From positions 248,001-312,000 of the forward strand of contig NZ_WEGH01000006.1 of the NCBI RefSeq assembly GCF_009604375.1: DNA of 64,000 nucleotides, in the 5' to 3' direction. Shown piece after piece: positions 34,049 to 42,521 of this stretch. Within the stretch, counting starts at the first letter, position 1. Each line of letters begins with the position of its first letter. The DNA is from Actinomadura macrotermitis. GTDB taxonomy: Bacteria > Actinomycetota > Actinomycetes > Streptosporangiales > Streptosporangiaceae. The position numbers and the translations under genes are program-made. The notes under the pieces were generated by a model. It had not been told where the DNA came from and searched no databases. It saw only the letters and a program-made list of their open reading frames with translations.

Positions 34049-35814
34049 GCGCCCTCACCGGCGCCGCCGCCGCGCTGCTCGGCGTCGAGGACGAGGCCCG
34101 CCTCGCGCGCATCGCCGGCCGCGCCGGGACGCTCCCGCCACCCGCCCGGCTCGGGCTGCGCGCGGGCGCCGGGGCGCTGGAGGCGGTGTCCCGGCTGACC
34201 ACCGGCCGTTCCCTGGACACCCTGGACGCCGGCCGCCGCGACGCGCTGTGCACCCTGATGCCCGGCCGGTTCACCGAGGCGATGAAGATCCCGCTGCTCC
34301 TGGCCGCCGGTCCCGAGCTGCTGCCGGCCTCCCCGCCCGCCGCCGGGCAGGCCCGTCCCGACGCCGAGCTGGACTGCACGCCCGCCGCCGAATGGCCCGC
34401 CTGCACCACCGCCGACGCCGTCGTGATCGGTTCGGGAGCGGGCGGCGCGATGGCCGCGCGCACCCTGGCCCGTCAGGGCATGAGGGTCGTGATCGTCGAG
34501 GAGGGGCGGCGCTTCACCGCCGCCGAGTTCCGCGCGCGCCCGCCGCTGGACCGCTTCCTGGATCTGTACCGCGGTGGCGGAGCGACGGTCGCGCTCGGCC
34601 GCCCGCCGGTGCTGCTCCCCGAAGGCCGCGCGGTCGGCGGCACGACCGTCGTCAACAGCGGCACCTGCTACCGGACGCCGGAGCGGGTGCTGCGCCGCTG
34701 GGACGTCCCCGCCGACGAGTTCGGCGCCCACCTCGACGAGGTCGAGCGCACCCTGCGGGTCGCCCCGCAGCCTCTCGGCCCGCTCGGCCGCAACGGCCTG
34801 CTCGCCCTCGCGGGCGCCGAACGGCTCGGCTGGCAGGCCGCGCCGCTGCGCCGCAACGCCCCAGGCTGCGCGGGCAGTTCGCAGTGCGCCGCCGGATGTC
34901 CGCGCAACGCCAAGTACGGCGTGCACCTGAACGCGCTGCCGCAGGCGTGTGCGGCGGGGGCGCGCATCGTCACCCATGCGAAAGCGGAGAACATCCTCGT
35001 TGAGCGCGGTCGCGCGACCGGCGTGCGCGCGCGCCGTCCGGACGGCTCGTTCCTGGAAATCCTCGCCCCGCGCGTGATCGTCGCCGCCGGCGCCACCCAG
35101 ACGCCGCTGCTGCTGCGCCGCTCGGGCCTCGGCGGACATCCCGAGCTCGGCCGGAACATGGCCGTGCACCCCGCGACCACCCTCGCGGGCCGGTTCGCCG
35201 AGCCGGTCGTGGCGTGGTCGGGGGTGATGCAGAGCGTCGGCATCGAGGAGCTGCACGACGACGGCATCCTCATCGAGGCGACCGCGGGCCCGCCCGGCAT
35301 GACCTCGTTCGTGCCGCCCGGCGCCGGCCGCGCGCTGCGCCGCGAGCTCGCGGGCGCGGACCGGCTGGCGGTGCTCGGCGCGATGATCGCCGACGCGCCG
35401 TCCGGCCGGGTGCACGGGCGCCGCCGCGCCGTGGTCCGCTACGACCTGGCCCGCCAGGACGCCGCCCGGCTGCGCCGGGCGCTGCTCGCGATGGGCCGGG
35501 TGCTGTTCGCCGCCGGGGCCGAGGAGGTGCTGACGGGCCTGCACCACCGCCCGGTCGCCCGCACCCTGGACGAGCTCAGCGCGGCGATCACCCTCGCGCC
35601 GGCCGCCGGCCTGCATCTGGCGGGCTTCCACCTGTCCGGCACCGCCCGGCTCGGCGCCGACCCCGAACGCGCCCCCGTCGACACCGCCGGGCGGCTCCGC
35701 GGCGTCGCGGGCGTGCACGTCGCCGACGCCTCGGTGCTGCCGGGCTGCCCCGAGGTCAACCCGCAGCTCACCGTCATGGCGATGGCGCTGCACGTCGCGG
35801 CCGGGATCGCCTGA
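34045..35814 (+). CDS. GMC-family FAD oxidoreductase (cholesterol-oxidase-like)
   Basis: The 589-residue flavoenzyme has its dinucleotide motif VVIGSGAGGAMAARTLA at about residues 128-145, after a helical N-terminal extension. Other GMC features: GRAVGGTTVVNSGTCYRTP, the cysteine-containing NAPGCAGSSQCAAGCPRNAKYGVHLNALPQA, VIVAAGATQTPLLLRRSGLG and the C-terminal FHLSGTARLGADPERAPVD with VADASVLPGCPEVNPQLTVMAMA. It probably oxidises a lipid alcohol or sterol-like substrate. The GTG start overlaps the upstream stop, marking an operon with the GntR regulator. Confidence 0.85.
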   Translation: MSALTGAAAALLGVEDEARLARIAGRAGTLPPPARLGLRAGAGALEAVSRLTTGRSLDTLDAGRRDALCTLMPGRFTEAMKIPLLLAAGPELLPASPPAAGQARPDAELDCTPAAEWPACTTADAVVIGSGAGGAMAARTLARQGMRVVIVEEGRRFTAAEFRARPPLDRFLDLYRGGGATVALGRPPVLLPEGRAVGGTTVVNSGTCYRTPERVLRRWDVPADEFGAHLDEVERTLRVAPQPLGPLGRNGLLALAGAERLGWQAAPLRRNAPGCAGSSQCAAGCPRNAKYGVHLNALPQACAAGARIVTHAKAENILVERGRATGVRARRPDGSFLEILAPRVIVAAGATQTPLLLRRSGLGGHPELGRNMAVHPATTLAGRFAEPVVAWSGVMQSVGIEELHDDGILIEATAGPPGMTSFVPPGAGRALRRELAGADRLAVLGAMIADAPSGRVHGRRRAVVRYDLARQDAARLRRALLAMGRVLFAAGAEEVLTGLHHRPVARTLDELSAAITLAPAAGLHLAGFHLSGTARLGADPERAPVDTAGRLRGVAGVHVADASVLPGCPEVNPQLTVMAMALHVAAGIA

Positions 35815-35824
35815 CCGGCCGGCC

Positions 35825-36055
35825 CTACGGCGCGGGGGCGCGGGCGGCGTCGCCGGCGAGGCGGGCGGCGCGCTCGCGCTCGTCGGCGAAGACCGTCAGC
35901 GTCATGAACCCGTCGCCCGTCCCGACCGCCAGGCACGGGTGGCCGCCCTCCTCGGCGAGGTAGACCACGCGCCGCTCGCCCAGCTCGAACAGCCGCGCCC
36001 CGCGACAGCGGGCGACGAACTCGTCGTAGGGAAGGACCTCTTCGCGCACTGGCAT
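35825..36055 (-). CDS. Small conserved hypothetical protein
   Basis: The 76-residue protein starts MPVREEVLPYDEFVARCRG; GGAAGG precedes it. It contains RLFELGERRVVYLAEEGGHPCLAVGTGDGFMTLTVF, a likely small beta-sheet with a charged helix at the end. No known domain was recognised. The longer ORF to 36115 lacks a ribosome site. It is convergent with the GMC gene. Confidence 0.5.
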   Translation of the reverse strand: MPVREEVLPYDEFVARCRGARLFELGERRVVYLAEEGGHPCLAVGTGDGFMTLTVFADERERAARLAGDAARAPAP

Positions 36056-36130
36056 GAGGCCATTGCGCCACCCGGATGTGGCGGGGCCGTTTCGGCCGTG
36101 TGAAGGCCCGCCCAACTGCGGTGGGCGCGG

Positions 36131-36700
36131 TCAGTCGCCCTGCTGCCGCAGCGCGGCGCGGGGCGGGCGGCGGCCCTGCGGCAGCCGGTCCACGAACCGG
36201 CCGAGCCGCTCGGCGGTGCCCTGCAGCGGGCTGACGGTCGCGTTCAGCGTCTCGATGGCGCCCTGCATCCGCACCACGCTGTCGGCGAGCGGGCTGAGGC
36301 CGTCCACGGTCTCCTTCAGCGGCCCGACCGTCGCGCCGAGCTCCTCCAGCGCCGGCACGACCCGGCCGAGCCCGCGCAGGTCCTCGATGGCCTCGGCCAG
36401 GTCCTCCAGCACGTGCGCGACCGCGCCGAGGCGCTCCAGGTCGGCCGCGACGCGCGGCAGCGGCTCGGCGGCGTCGGCGAGCCGGCCGAGCTCGCGCGCG
36501 GCCTCGCCGATGCGGTCCAGCGCGGGCGCCGCGTCCGCCAGCGACTCCAGGCTGGTCACGGCCTCGGCGAGCTGCTCCAGCGACCGGGCGAGCCGGGGGA
36601 TCGCCGCGATCGCGTCCGCCAGCGCGACGGCGGCGCCCCGCGCCACCCGCACTCCCTGCCCCAGCAGCCCCAGCGGCCAGGGCGGCCCCGCACCGGCCAT
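36131..36700 (-). CDS. All-helical hypothetical protein with leucine repeats
   Basis: The 189-residue protein consists almost entirely of amphipathic helix with leucines every three or four residues (IPRLARSLEQLAEAVTSLES, then LGRLADAAEPLPRVAADLERL, and similar). This resembles apolipoprotein- or phasin-like surface-binding proteins. The ATG at 36700 follows GGAGGTG. It may coat membranes, lipid or storage granules; this is inference from the pattern only. Confidence 0.55.
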   Translation of the reverse strand: MAGAGPPWPLGLLGQGVRVARGAAVALADAIAAIPRLARSLEQLAEAVTSLESLADAAPALDRIGEAARELGRLADAAEPLPRVAADLERLGAVAHVLEDLAEAIEDLRGLGRVVPALEELGATVGPLKETVDGLSPLADSVVRMQGAIETLNATVSPLQGTAERLGRFVDRLPQGRRPPRAALRQQGD

Positions 36701-36920
36701 GACACCTCCAGCGACGATCGATGCTCCCGATTGTGCCGTCAGGGCATGATCCGGACCAGGGCGGGTCGGGTTTCGGACAGCGGGCACCGCCCGATACGGA
36801 CGTAGATTCTTTTCTGATCGACTTTTCCGTTAACAGCCTTTCTTGTAGCCTTCGCAACGCTTTGTGAAGCGAATTCATGATCCAACGAACCCCGCCTCCA
36901 GATCATGAAAGGAAACCGCG

Positions 36921-37412
36921 ATGCCCACGGCGACAGTCCTGGCCGCGGTCGTGCTGCTCGGCCTGCTGACCCTGCTGGCCGCGCGGCGCCGGCCGAGAAC
37001 CGGCGCCGTGCCGGGTCCGGCCGCGGCGACCCCGCACCCCGAGTCCCTCACGGCCGTCCTCGCCGCCGGCGAGGAGGAGTACCTCGCCTGCCTGGCCGAC
37101 GAGCTCTGGCCCGCCGACGAGTACCTCGACCTGGAACAGCAGTGGCTGTACGAGGACGACCTGCCCGATCCGCACACCCTCCCGGCCTGCCCGCAGTGCC
37201 TGCTGCGGCGCGAGGACGTGTGGCCCTGCCCGCGGTGCGGGCGGCTGCTGCACTCCTCCTGCGGGCACGGGATGCACCGCCGCAGCGTCGACCGGCCCTA
37301 CCGCGCCGCGGGCATGGGCCCCGAGGACGTCACGGCCGAGTGGCGCTGCACCGGCTGCACCGAGCTGGTCGGGCTGGACGTGGAACAGGGCGACGACGAC
37401 CTGCTCCACTGA
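36921..37412 (+). CDS. Single-pass membrane protein with EEYL/ELWP segment and zinc cross-brace
   Basis: The 163-residue protein has an N-terminal membrane helix (residues 4-20). An acidic segment at residues 40-72 follows (PESLTAVLAAGEEEYLACLA, then DELWPADEYLDLE). The C-terminal cysteine-rich domain has CPQC, CPRCGRLLHSSCGHGMH and CTGC; its eight ligand-like residues suggest a RING/PHD-like zinc fold. The acidic segment recurs in the protein at 39845-40114. A promoter candidate TTTTCC-17-TAGCCT lies at 36823-36851. The family is not known to me; a membrane-bound regulatory or adaptor role is possible. Confidence 0.65.
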   Translation: MPTATVLAAVVLLGLLTLLAARRRPRTGAVPGPAAATPHPESLTAVLAAGEEEYLACLADELWPADEYLDLEQQWLYEDDLPDPHTLPACPQCLLRREDVWPCPRCGRLLHSSCGHGMHRRSVDRPYRAAGMGPEDVTAEWRCTGCTELVGLDVEQGDDDLLH

Positions 37413-37527
37413 GCGTTCACACCTCCGCGAGGGTAAAGAATTCCCCAGTTCCTTGCCTATTTCGGTCATGAGGCGGCATGCTCGGACATGTCCTAAATCA
37501 CAGGGACAACCCCCTGGAGGGAAGCCC

Positions 37528-37746
37528 GTGAACGTCGACACCTGCCCGCACACCCCGCGCTGCCCGGCGGCGCACGATCCCGACCACGACGCGGCCCGCA
37601 CCGTGGCCGTCCACCCCGAACAGGGGTGGAGCCTGCTCTGCAACGGCGTGGTGCTGTTCGAGGACACCGGCGAACTGCTGCCGGACGGCAAGGCCGTCCC
37701 GCCGCACCGCCCCGCCGTCCCCCCGCGCAGCCCCCTCGCCGCCTGA
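37528..37746 (+). CDS. DUF5999 small protein
   Basis: The 72-residue protein starts at a GTG after GGAGGGAAG. It reads CPHTPRCPAAHDPDHDAART then VAVHPEQGWSLLCNGVVLFEDTGELLPDG, the pattern of a widespread Streptomyces family of unknown role. Conserved cysteine/histidine residues (CPH, CP) hint at metal binding. It is alone on its strand between a membrane protein gene and a MarR gene. Confidence 0.75.
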   Translation: MNVDTCPHTPRCPAAHDPDHDAARTVAVHPEQGWSLLCNGVVLFEDTGELLPDGKAVPPHRPAVPPRSPLAA

Positions 37747-37813
37747 GCCGGCGCTTCGGACCGGCCCGGCGCCCTCGATCCGCGCCCGCTGAACGGTCGC
37801 CGCGTCACGCCTT

Positions 37814-38230
37814 TCAATCGGCGGCGTTGTAGCGCTCCAGATAACGGGCGAAGGCGGCCAGGTCGGCGTCGGACCAGCTATCCAGCCGGCTCCGGAAGGC
37901 CGTCCGCTGCCGCTCCCCCACCTCCGCCAGCTTCCGCAGCCCCGCCTCGGTCGGCCGCAGCACCTTCACGCGCTGGTTGGCGGGGTCCACCTGGCGCTCC
38001 ACCAGCCCGAGCCGCTCCAGGTCGCCGATCTGACGGCTGATGGTGGACTTGTCGAGCAGGAAGTAGGCCGCCAGGTCGGTGGCGCGGCATCCGCCGGTCT
38101 CGGCCAGGTGCGCCAGCAGGCTGTAGGAGGCGAGCGGCAGCTCGGGGTGGAGCCGCTCGGCGAGGGCGCGGGCCCGGCGCGCGAACGCGGTGAGCTGCCA
38201 CCCGATCGTCTCGACGTCGTCGTCACGCAT
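37814..38230 (-). CDS. MarR-family regulator
   Basis: The 138-residue MarR protein has a winged helix at about residues 35-100 (LPLASYSLLAHLAETGGCRATDLAAYFLLDKSTISRQIGDLERLGLVERQVDPANQRVKVLRPTEAG). It diverges from a multi-pass membrane protein gene, and two dyads lie between them. It likely represses both genes until an exporter substrate or stress signal releases it. GGGGGAG precedes the ATG. Confidence 0.87.
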   Translation of the reverse strand: MRDDDVETIGWQLTAFARRARALAERLHPELPLASYSLLAHLAETGGCRATDLAAYFLLDKSTISRQIGDLERLGLVERQVDPANQRVKVLRPTEAGLRKLAEVGERQRTAFRSRLDSWSDADLAAFARYLERYNAAD

Positions 38231-38248
38231 TGTGATCTCCCCCCAAAG

Positions 38249-38288
38249 GTTGTATAGTACAACTTATTCGATAGTTGCATTCTACAAC
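38249..38288. promoter_or_regulatory. Two MarR-type operator dyads
   Basis: GTTGTA-TAG-TACAAC (38249-38263) is perfect. GTTGCA-TTC-TACAAC (38274-38288) has one mismatch. Their centres lie 25 bp apart in the MarR/membrane-protein gap. Confidence 0.75.
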
Positions 38289-38307
38289 TCTGGAGGGTCC
38301 CCGCCCG

Positions 38308-39354
38308 ATGACCTCGCACGCCACCCCGGTGCGCCGCCCGATCCCGCAGGGCGCGCTGCGCCACACCCTCACGCACCTGCTCATGCCGCTGCTCATGTGC
38401 CTCGGCATGGGCCTGGCCTACCTCGGCGCCTTCCACTCCCCCGAGCCGCGCGAGCTGAAGGTCGCCGTGGTCGGGTCCGGGCCGCAGGCGCAGGTCCTCG
38501 CGCAGACGCTGAAGGACCGGGCCGGCGACGCGCTGGACGTGCGCACGCTGCCGTCCCGGGACGCCGCCGCCGACGCGCTGCGCCACCAGCGGATCTACGG
38601 CGCCTACCTGGCCGCGCCGCGGCCCGAGCTGATGGTCGCCAAGGCCGGGTCCGACACCACCGCCACGGCCGTCCAGCAGGTCTTCACCAAGGCCGCCGCC
38701 GCCCAGGGCGCCCCGCTGAAGGTCACCGACGTGGCCCCGCTGTCGCACGGCGACCCGACCGGCCAGGGCATCTTCTTCCTGCTGGTCGCGCTCAGCATCG
38801 GCTCCTACGCCTCGGTCGCGGTGATCGGCGGCCTCGGCGCGGTGCTGCCGATGTGGCTGCGCGGCCTGCTCGGCGCCGGCACCGGCCTGGTCATCAGCCT
38901 GCTCGGCGCCGCGTTCGCCGGCCCCGTCTTCCACCTGGTCGACCACGACCTGGCCGGCGTCTGGGCCATGGCGTGGCTGTACAGCACCGGCATCCTGTGG
39001 ATCGGGATCGGCCTGCACACCTTCCTCAAGCGCTTCACGACCCTCGCCATGACGGTGCTGTTCGTGATGCTGAACTTCACCAGCTCGGGCGGGATCTTCA
39101 AGCCCGACCTGCAGCCGGGCCTGTTCGCCTCCCTGCACGCCTTCTGGAACGGCGCGGGCTTCGTCGAGGGCGCGCGCAGCCTGGTCTACTTCGACTCGCT
39201 GGACCTCGGCGGCCACGTGCTCGTGCTCGCCCTGTGGGCGGCGGCGGGCCTCGGCATGCTCGCCCTGGCGCGGCTGGCCGAGCGCGGCCGCACCCCGGCC
39301 GCCCCCGCTCCGGCCGAGGCCGAGCAGGAGATCGAGGAGACCGTGCCGGCCTGA
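38308..39354 (+). CDS. Multi-pass membrane protein, ABC-2/YhgE-like
   Basis: The 348-residue protein has one N-terminal membrane helix (about 21-42) and an extracellular loop (LKVAVVGSGPQAQVLAQTLK, then MVAKAGSDTTATAVQQVF). Five more C-terminal helices follow. This layout matches YhgE/Pip or DUF3533-type membrane proteins related to ABC-2 exporters. It has no ATP-binding partner here. Divergence from MarR with two operators suggests inducible expression, perhaps in export or cell-surface stress. GGAGGG precedes the ATG at 38308. Confidence 0.65.
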   Translation: MTSHATPVRRPIPQGALRHTLTHLLMPLLMCLGMGLAYLGAFHSPEPRELKVAVVGSGPQAQVLAQTLKDRAGDALDVRTLPSRDAAADALRHQRIYGAYLAAPRPELMVAKAGSDTTATAVQQVFTKAAAAQGAPLKVTDVAPLSHGDPTGQGIFFLLVALSIGSYASVAVIGGLGAVLPMWLRGLLGAGTGLVISLLGAAFAGPVFHLVDHDLAGVWAMAWLYSTGILWIGIGLHTFLKRFTTLAMTVLFVMLNFTSSGGIFKPDLQPGLFASLHAFWNGAGFVEGARSLVYFDSLDLGGHVLVLALWAAAGLGMLALARLAERGRTPAAPAPAEAEQEIEETVPA

Positions 39355-39380
39355 CCCGTGCCGGCCGGCCCGTCAGGCCG
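39347..39380. terminator. Hairpin joining two convergent stops
   Basis: CGGCCTGAC and GTCAGGCCG arms surround a 16-nt loop that itself holds GCCGGCCGGC. Both stop codons lie in the stem. Confidence 0.6.
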
Positions 39381-39621
39381 CCGCGAGCAGCCCGGGGCGG
39401 TAGGCGTGCCCCACCGCGTCCAGCGCCCAGTGCATCCGCGCGGCGTACGCCTCGGGGTGGTCGCCGGCCTCCTGGGCGACGCTCGCGGCGACCCCGGCCC
39501 GGTCGCCGCCGAGGGCCCGCAGCCGCGCCTCGATCGCCGCCCGCACCTGCGCGTCACAGGGGTGGCCGGAAGGCTGAAGCGACGTGGTGAAAAGGACCAG
39601 TGCCAGTTCGGACGCGTTCAT
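39373..39621 (-). CDS. Small conserved actinobacterial protein
   Basis: The 82-residue protein begins MNASELALVLFTTSLQPSGHPCDAQ and ends in a helical segment (ASVAQEAGDHPEAYAARMHWALDAVGHAY). Similar short proteins are common in Streptomyces and relatives but have no assigned function. AGGAAGAAGG precedes the ATG. It is convergent with the membrane protein gene. Confidence 0.6.
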   Translation of the reverse strand: MNASELALVLFTTSLQPSGHPCDAQVRAAIEARLRALGGDRAGVAASVAQEAGDHPEAYAARMHWALDAVGHAYRPGLLAAA

Positions 39622-39844
39622 GATGCCTTCTTCCTCCGCGTGTCCCCCACGCTAGCGAGACCCTCCGACATTTCCGGGTCCGGCGGCGGGCGGCTCCACC
39701 AAGTCCGGTGAAACTCCACGGAATCACTCTCCCCCTCGTACGGCATGTCGCGCTCCCTGCCGTTAGGCCGGTCTAGTAGCGTTCAAGCGTTTTGCTCCTT
39801 ACGCAAGGGATCGCGCAGGCCGCCGCACGGAAGGACGCCGTGGT

Positions 39845-40114
39845 GTGATCACGTTCCTGGTCCTCGCCTCACTCGGGGTGATGTTCGGCCTCTGCCTGAC
39901 GAGGCTGCTCCGCTCCCAGCCCGCGACGCGCCGCGTCCGGGACGACCCTCCGGATACCGGCGGCTATCCGGAGTCGATGACGGCCGAACTCGAGCAGGGC
40001 GACGAGGAGTACCTCGCCGCCCTGGCCGCCGAACTGTGGCCCGACGACGAGTACCTGGAGATGGAACCTTCCAAAGACGGCGACGACGAGGCCGGCGGCA
40101 GCATGGCGGTCTGA
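39845..40114 (+). CDS. Small single-pass membrane protein with EEYL/ELWP segment
   Basis: The 89-residue protein starts at a GTG after GGAAGGA. A membrane helix (residues 2-20) is followed by residues 42-73 (PESMTAELEQGDEEYLAALA, then AELWPDDEYLEME). These align without gaps to residues 40-71 of the protein at 36921. Here the zinc domain is absent, but the next gene, 25 bp downstream, encodes a separate CxxC-rich protein. This suggests the same module split over two genes. Confidence 0.65.
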   Translation: MITFLVLASLGVMFGLCLTRLLRSQPATRRVRDDPPDTGGYPESMTAELEQGDEEYLAALAAELWPDDEYLEMEPSKDGDDEAGGSMAV

Positions 40115-40139
40115 GCCCACGACAAGGGACGGAGGGCGC

Positions 40140-40604
40140 GTGCCGGAAGAGCCGCGACCGCTGTGCGCGCACTGCGGCGTCGTCGTCAAGGCCGTCGACA
40201 CGGGCCGGCCCGCCGAGATCGTCTACCGGCACGACCTGCGGGTCGAGCCCTGGGACCATCTCCTCGAGCCGGTCCTCGGCACGCCCCGTCCGCTCCCGCC
40301 CGCCTGCGACTTCTGCGAGGCCCCCGAGCCGGACTGGATCTACCCGCCGGCCACGGGCCCCGTCGCGCCGCACGAGGACCTCCCCGCATCCGAGGAGGCC
40401 CCCCTCCTGCACGAGCTGACCCGCCACGAGTGGTTCGCCTGCGACACCTGCTCGGTCCTGATCGCCGACGGCGACCTCGACGGCCTCCTGGACCGCGTCC
40501 TCGGCGACCGCCCGGCCCTGGACGCCCCCACCGCCCGCCGCGTCCGCGGCGCCTTCGGCACCTTCCTGGCCCAGGACCCCCACCCCTACCCCAACCTCAC
40601 CTGA
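40140..40604 (+). CDS. CxxC-rich (zinc-ribbon-like) hypothetical protein
   Basis: The 154-residue protein has three CxxC pairs: CAHCG near residue 9, CDFCEAPEPDWIYPP in the middle and FACDTCSVLIADGDLDGLLDR near residue 105. The pairs suggest zinc binding. It starts at a GTG after GGAGGG and follows the EEYL/ELWP membrane protein by 25 bp, so the two are probably one operon. The function is not known. Confidence 0.65.
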   Translation: MPEEPRPLCAHCGVVVKAVDTGRPAEIVYRHDLRVEPWDHLLEPVLGTPRPLPPACDFCEAPEPDWIYPPATGPVAPHEDLPASEEAPLLHELTRHEWFACDTCSVLIADGDLDGLLDRVLGDRPALDAPTARRVRGAFGTFLAQDPHPYPNLT

Positions 40605-40704
40605 CCCGCCGCGTCCAGACCGGACCCGGCCATCCTCGACCGCGAGATCGGCGCAGGTAGTAAGACCTTTACCTCCCCCCTTCTCCGATCCGCGAGGAAA
40701 CCCC

Positions 40705-42399
40705 GTGCCCGTGACGCCGCTGACCCCCCGCGACCCCGAGGAGATCGGCGGTCACCGCTTGACCGGCCGGATCGGCGAGGGCGGCCAGGGGCAGGTCTAC
40801 CTGGGCGAGACGGCGGACGGCGACCGGGTCGCGATCAAGCTGCTGCACACCGGCGACCCGCTGCGCGAAGCGGCGGCGGCCCGGCGCGTGTCCCCGTTCT
40901 GCACCGCGCGCGTGCTGGAGACCGGCGAGCAGGACGGCGTGCCCTTCGTGGTCTCGGAGTACATCGACGGCCCCACCCTGCGCGCCGTCGTCGAGGAGCA
41001 GGGCCCGCGGCACGGGGCCGGCCTGTACCGCCTGGCCGTCGGCACCGCGACCGCGCTGGCCGCCATCCACGAGGCCGGTGTCACCCACCGCGACTTCAAG
41101 CCGGCCAACGTCCTGCTCGGCCCGGACGGCCCCCGGGTGATCGACTTCGGCATCGCCCGCGCCACCGACGCCACCCTCACCGCCACCGGCTCGGTGCTCG
41201 GCTCCCCTTCCTACATGGCACCCGAGCAGTTGGCGGGCGACGCGGTCGGACCGGCCGCCGACGTCTTCGCCTGGGGCGCGACGATCGCCTACGCCGCCAA
41301 CGGCCGCCCGCCCTACGGGCAGGACACCATTCCCGCCGTCATGCACCGCATCGTCACCGGGGAGCCCGACCTCGGCGCCCTGCCGGGACAACTGCGCGCG
41401 CTGGTCGCCGACTGCCTGGCCAAGGACGCCGCCCGCCGCCCCCTCAGCCGCGACGTCCTGCTCCGCCTGCTCGAGCACACCGAAGCCCCCATCTCCGCCC
41501 CGGACGCCCTCGCCCTCGGCCGCGCCACGGCCGTCGCGCCGGACATCGCGGACGACCGCACCACGCGGTGGACGACGATGCGCCTGCCCGCACCGGCCGG
41601 ACCCCGCAAGCGGAACCGCATGCTGCTCGCCTGCGGGGGTGTCGCGGTGACCGCATTGGTCATCGCGACCGCTTTCGCGATCAGAGAGTCCGGCTCCTCT
41701 TCCGCGAAGACGCTGCCGCTGCCCTCGCCTGCCGGGGCACCCACCACGACGGCACCGCCCAGCCGGATCGACACCGCCACGCAGGTCGAGCAGGCCATCG
41801 CCGCCAAGCGGACCGCATCGTTCAAGGCCAAGGGCGCGATGTCCCAGAGCGACGATCAGTTCAACGCCAGCGGCCGACTGCAATACCGGCCCGGCGCAAG
41901 CACCGACTACGACCTGACCGTCCACAATCCTGAGGGCGGCGAGAGCGAGGACTCTCCCCGCCGACTCACCTTGAAGGACAACACCGCTCAGTTCTCCGAT
42001 ATGCAGGACGAGGTCTATTCCGTCGCACCACGAACGGACTACAGCGGCATGGACCCCCATGTCTACATGGCCATGGAGACCCGCTGGGTGTCCTCTCCCC
42101 ACAACGTGCTGGCCCTGCTGCGCAGCACGCGCAAGCTTCGGCACGCCAGTGACGGAGGCACCGTCACCTATCGAGGTGTCACCTCGGCGGCCGCTCTGTC
42201 CCGAAAGCCTGCTGTGGCACCGTTCTACAAGAACTTCGGCAACTCCAAAACCGAGTTCACCATTGTCTTGTCGAATGACCACCTGCCTCGCCGTCTGGAC
42301 ATCGTCTTCACCACCGGTCTCGACACAGGTGAGCATCTCCGCTCGGTGTACTCAGCCGAATACACCGAGTGGGGCCGGAGTGGCATCATCGCGCCCTGA
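40705..42399 (+). CDS. Transmembrane Ser/Thr protein kinase with LppX-like outer domain
   Basis: The 564-residue PknB-type kinase has the glycine loop GRIGEGGQGQVYLGE, the ATP lysine in RVAIKLL (K45), THRDFKPANVLLG, VIDFGIARA and SYMAPEQLAG. A proline/arginine linker leads to a membrane helix near residues 308-328 (MLLACGGVAVTALVIATAFAI). The outer domain of about 220 residues (TATQVEQAIAAKRTASFKAKGAM, then repeated long beta-strands) resembles the LppX/LprG lipoprotein fold, so it may sense a lipid. It starts at a GTG with GAGGAAA upstream. All catalytic motifs look intact. Confidence 0.87.
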   Translation: MPVTPLTPRDPEEIGGHRLTGRIGEGGQGQVYLGETADGDRVAIKLLHTGDPLREAAAARRVSPFCTARVLETGEQDGVPFVVSEYIDGPTLRAVVEEQGPRHGAGLYRLAVGTATALAAIHEAGVTHRDFKPANVLLGPDGPRVIDFGIARATDATLTATGSVLGSPSYMAPEQLAGDAVGPAADVFAWGATIAYAANGRPPYGQDTIPAVMHRIVTGEPDLGALPGQLRALVADCLAKDAARRPLSRDVLLRLLEHTEAPISAPDALALGRATAVAPDIADDRTTRWTTMRLPAPAGPRKRNRMLLACGGVAVTALVIATAFAIRESGSSSAKTLPLPSPAGAPTTTAPPSRIDTATQVEQAIAAKRTASFKAKGAMSQSDDQFNASGRLQYRPGASTDYDLTVHNPEGGESEDSPRRLTLKDNTAQFSDMQDEVYSVAPRTDYSGMDPHVYMAMETRWVSSPHNVLALLRSTRKLRHASDGGTVTYRGVTSAAALSRKPAVAPFYKNFGNSKTEFTIVLSNDHLPRRLDIVFTTGLDTGEHLRSVYSAEYTEWGRSGIIAP

Positions 42400-42521
42400 C
42401 AGGTCGGTAACGAATCGTCATCGTCGGCCAACCGAGCGCGAGACCGGCGCGTCGATCTCTCAGTGACCAGTGCCGCATCCCGGCCCACCCCCTGGTTCAC
42501 ACTCGCTCCGAGGAGGAGATC

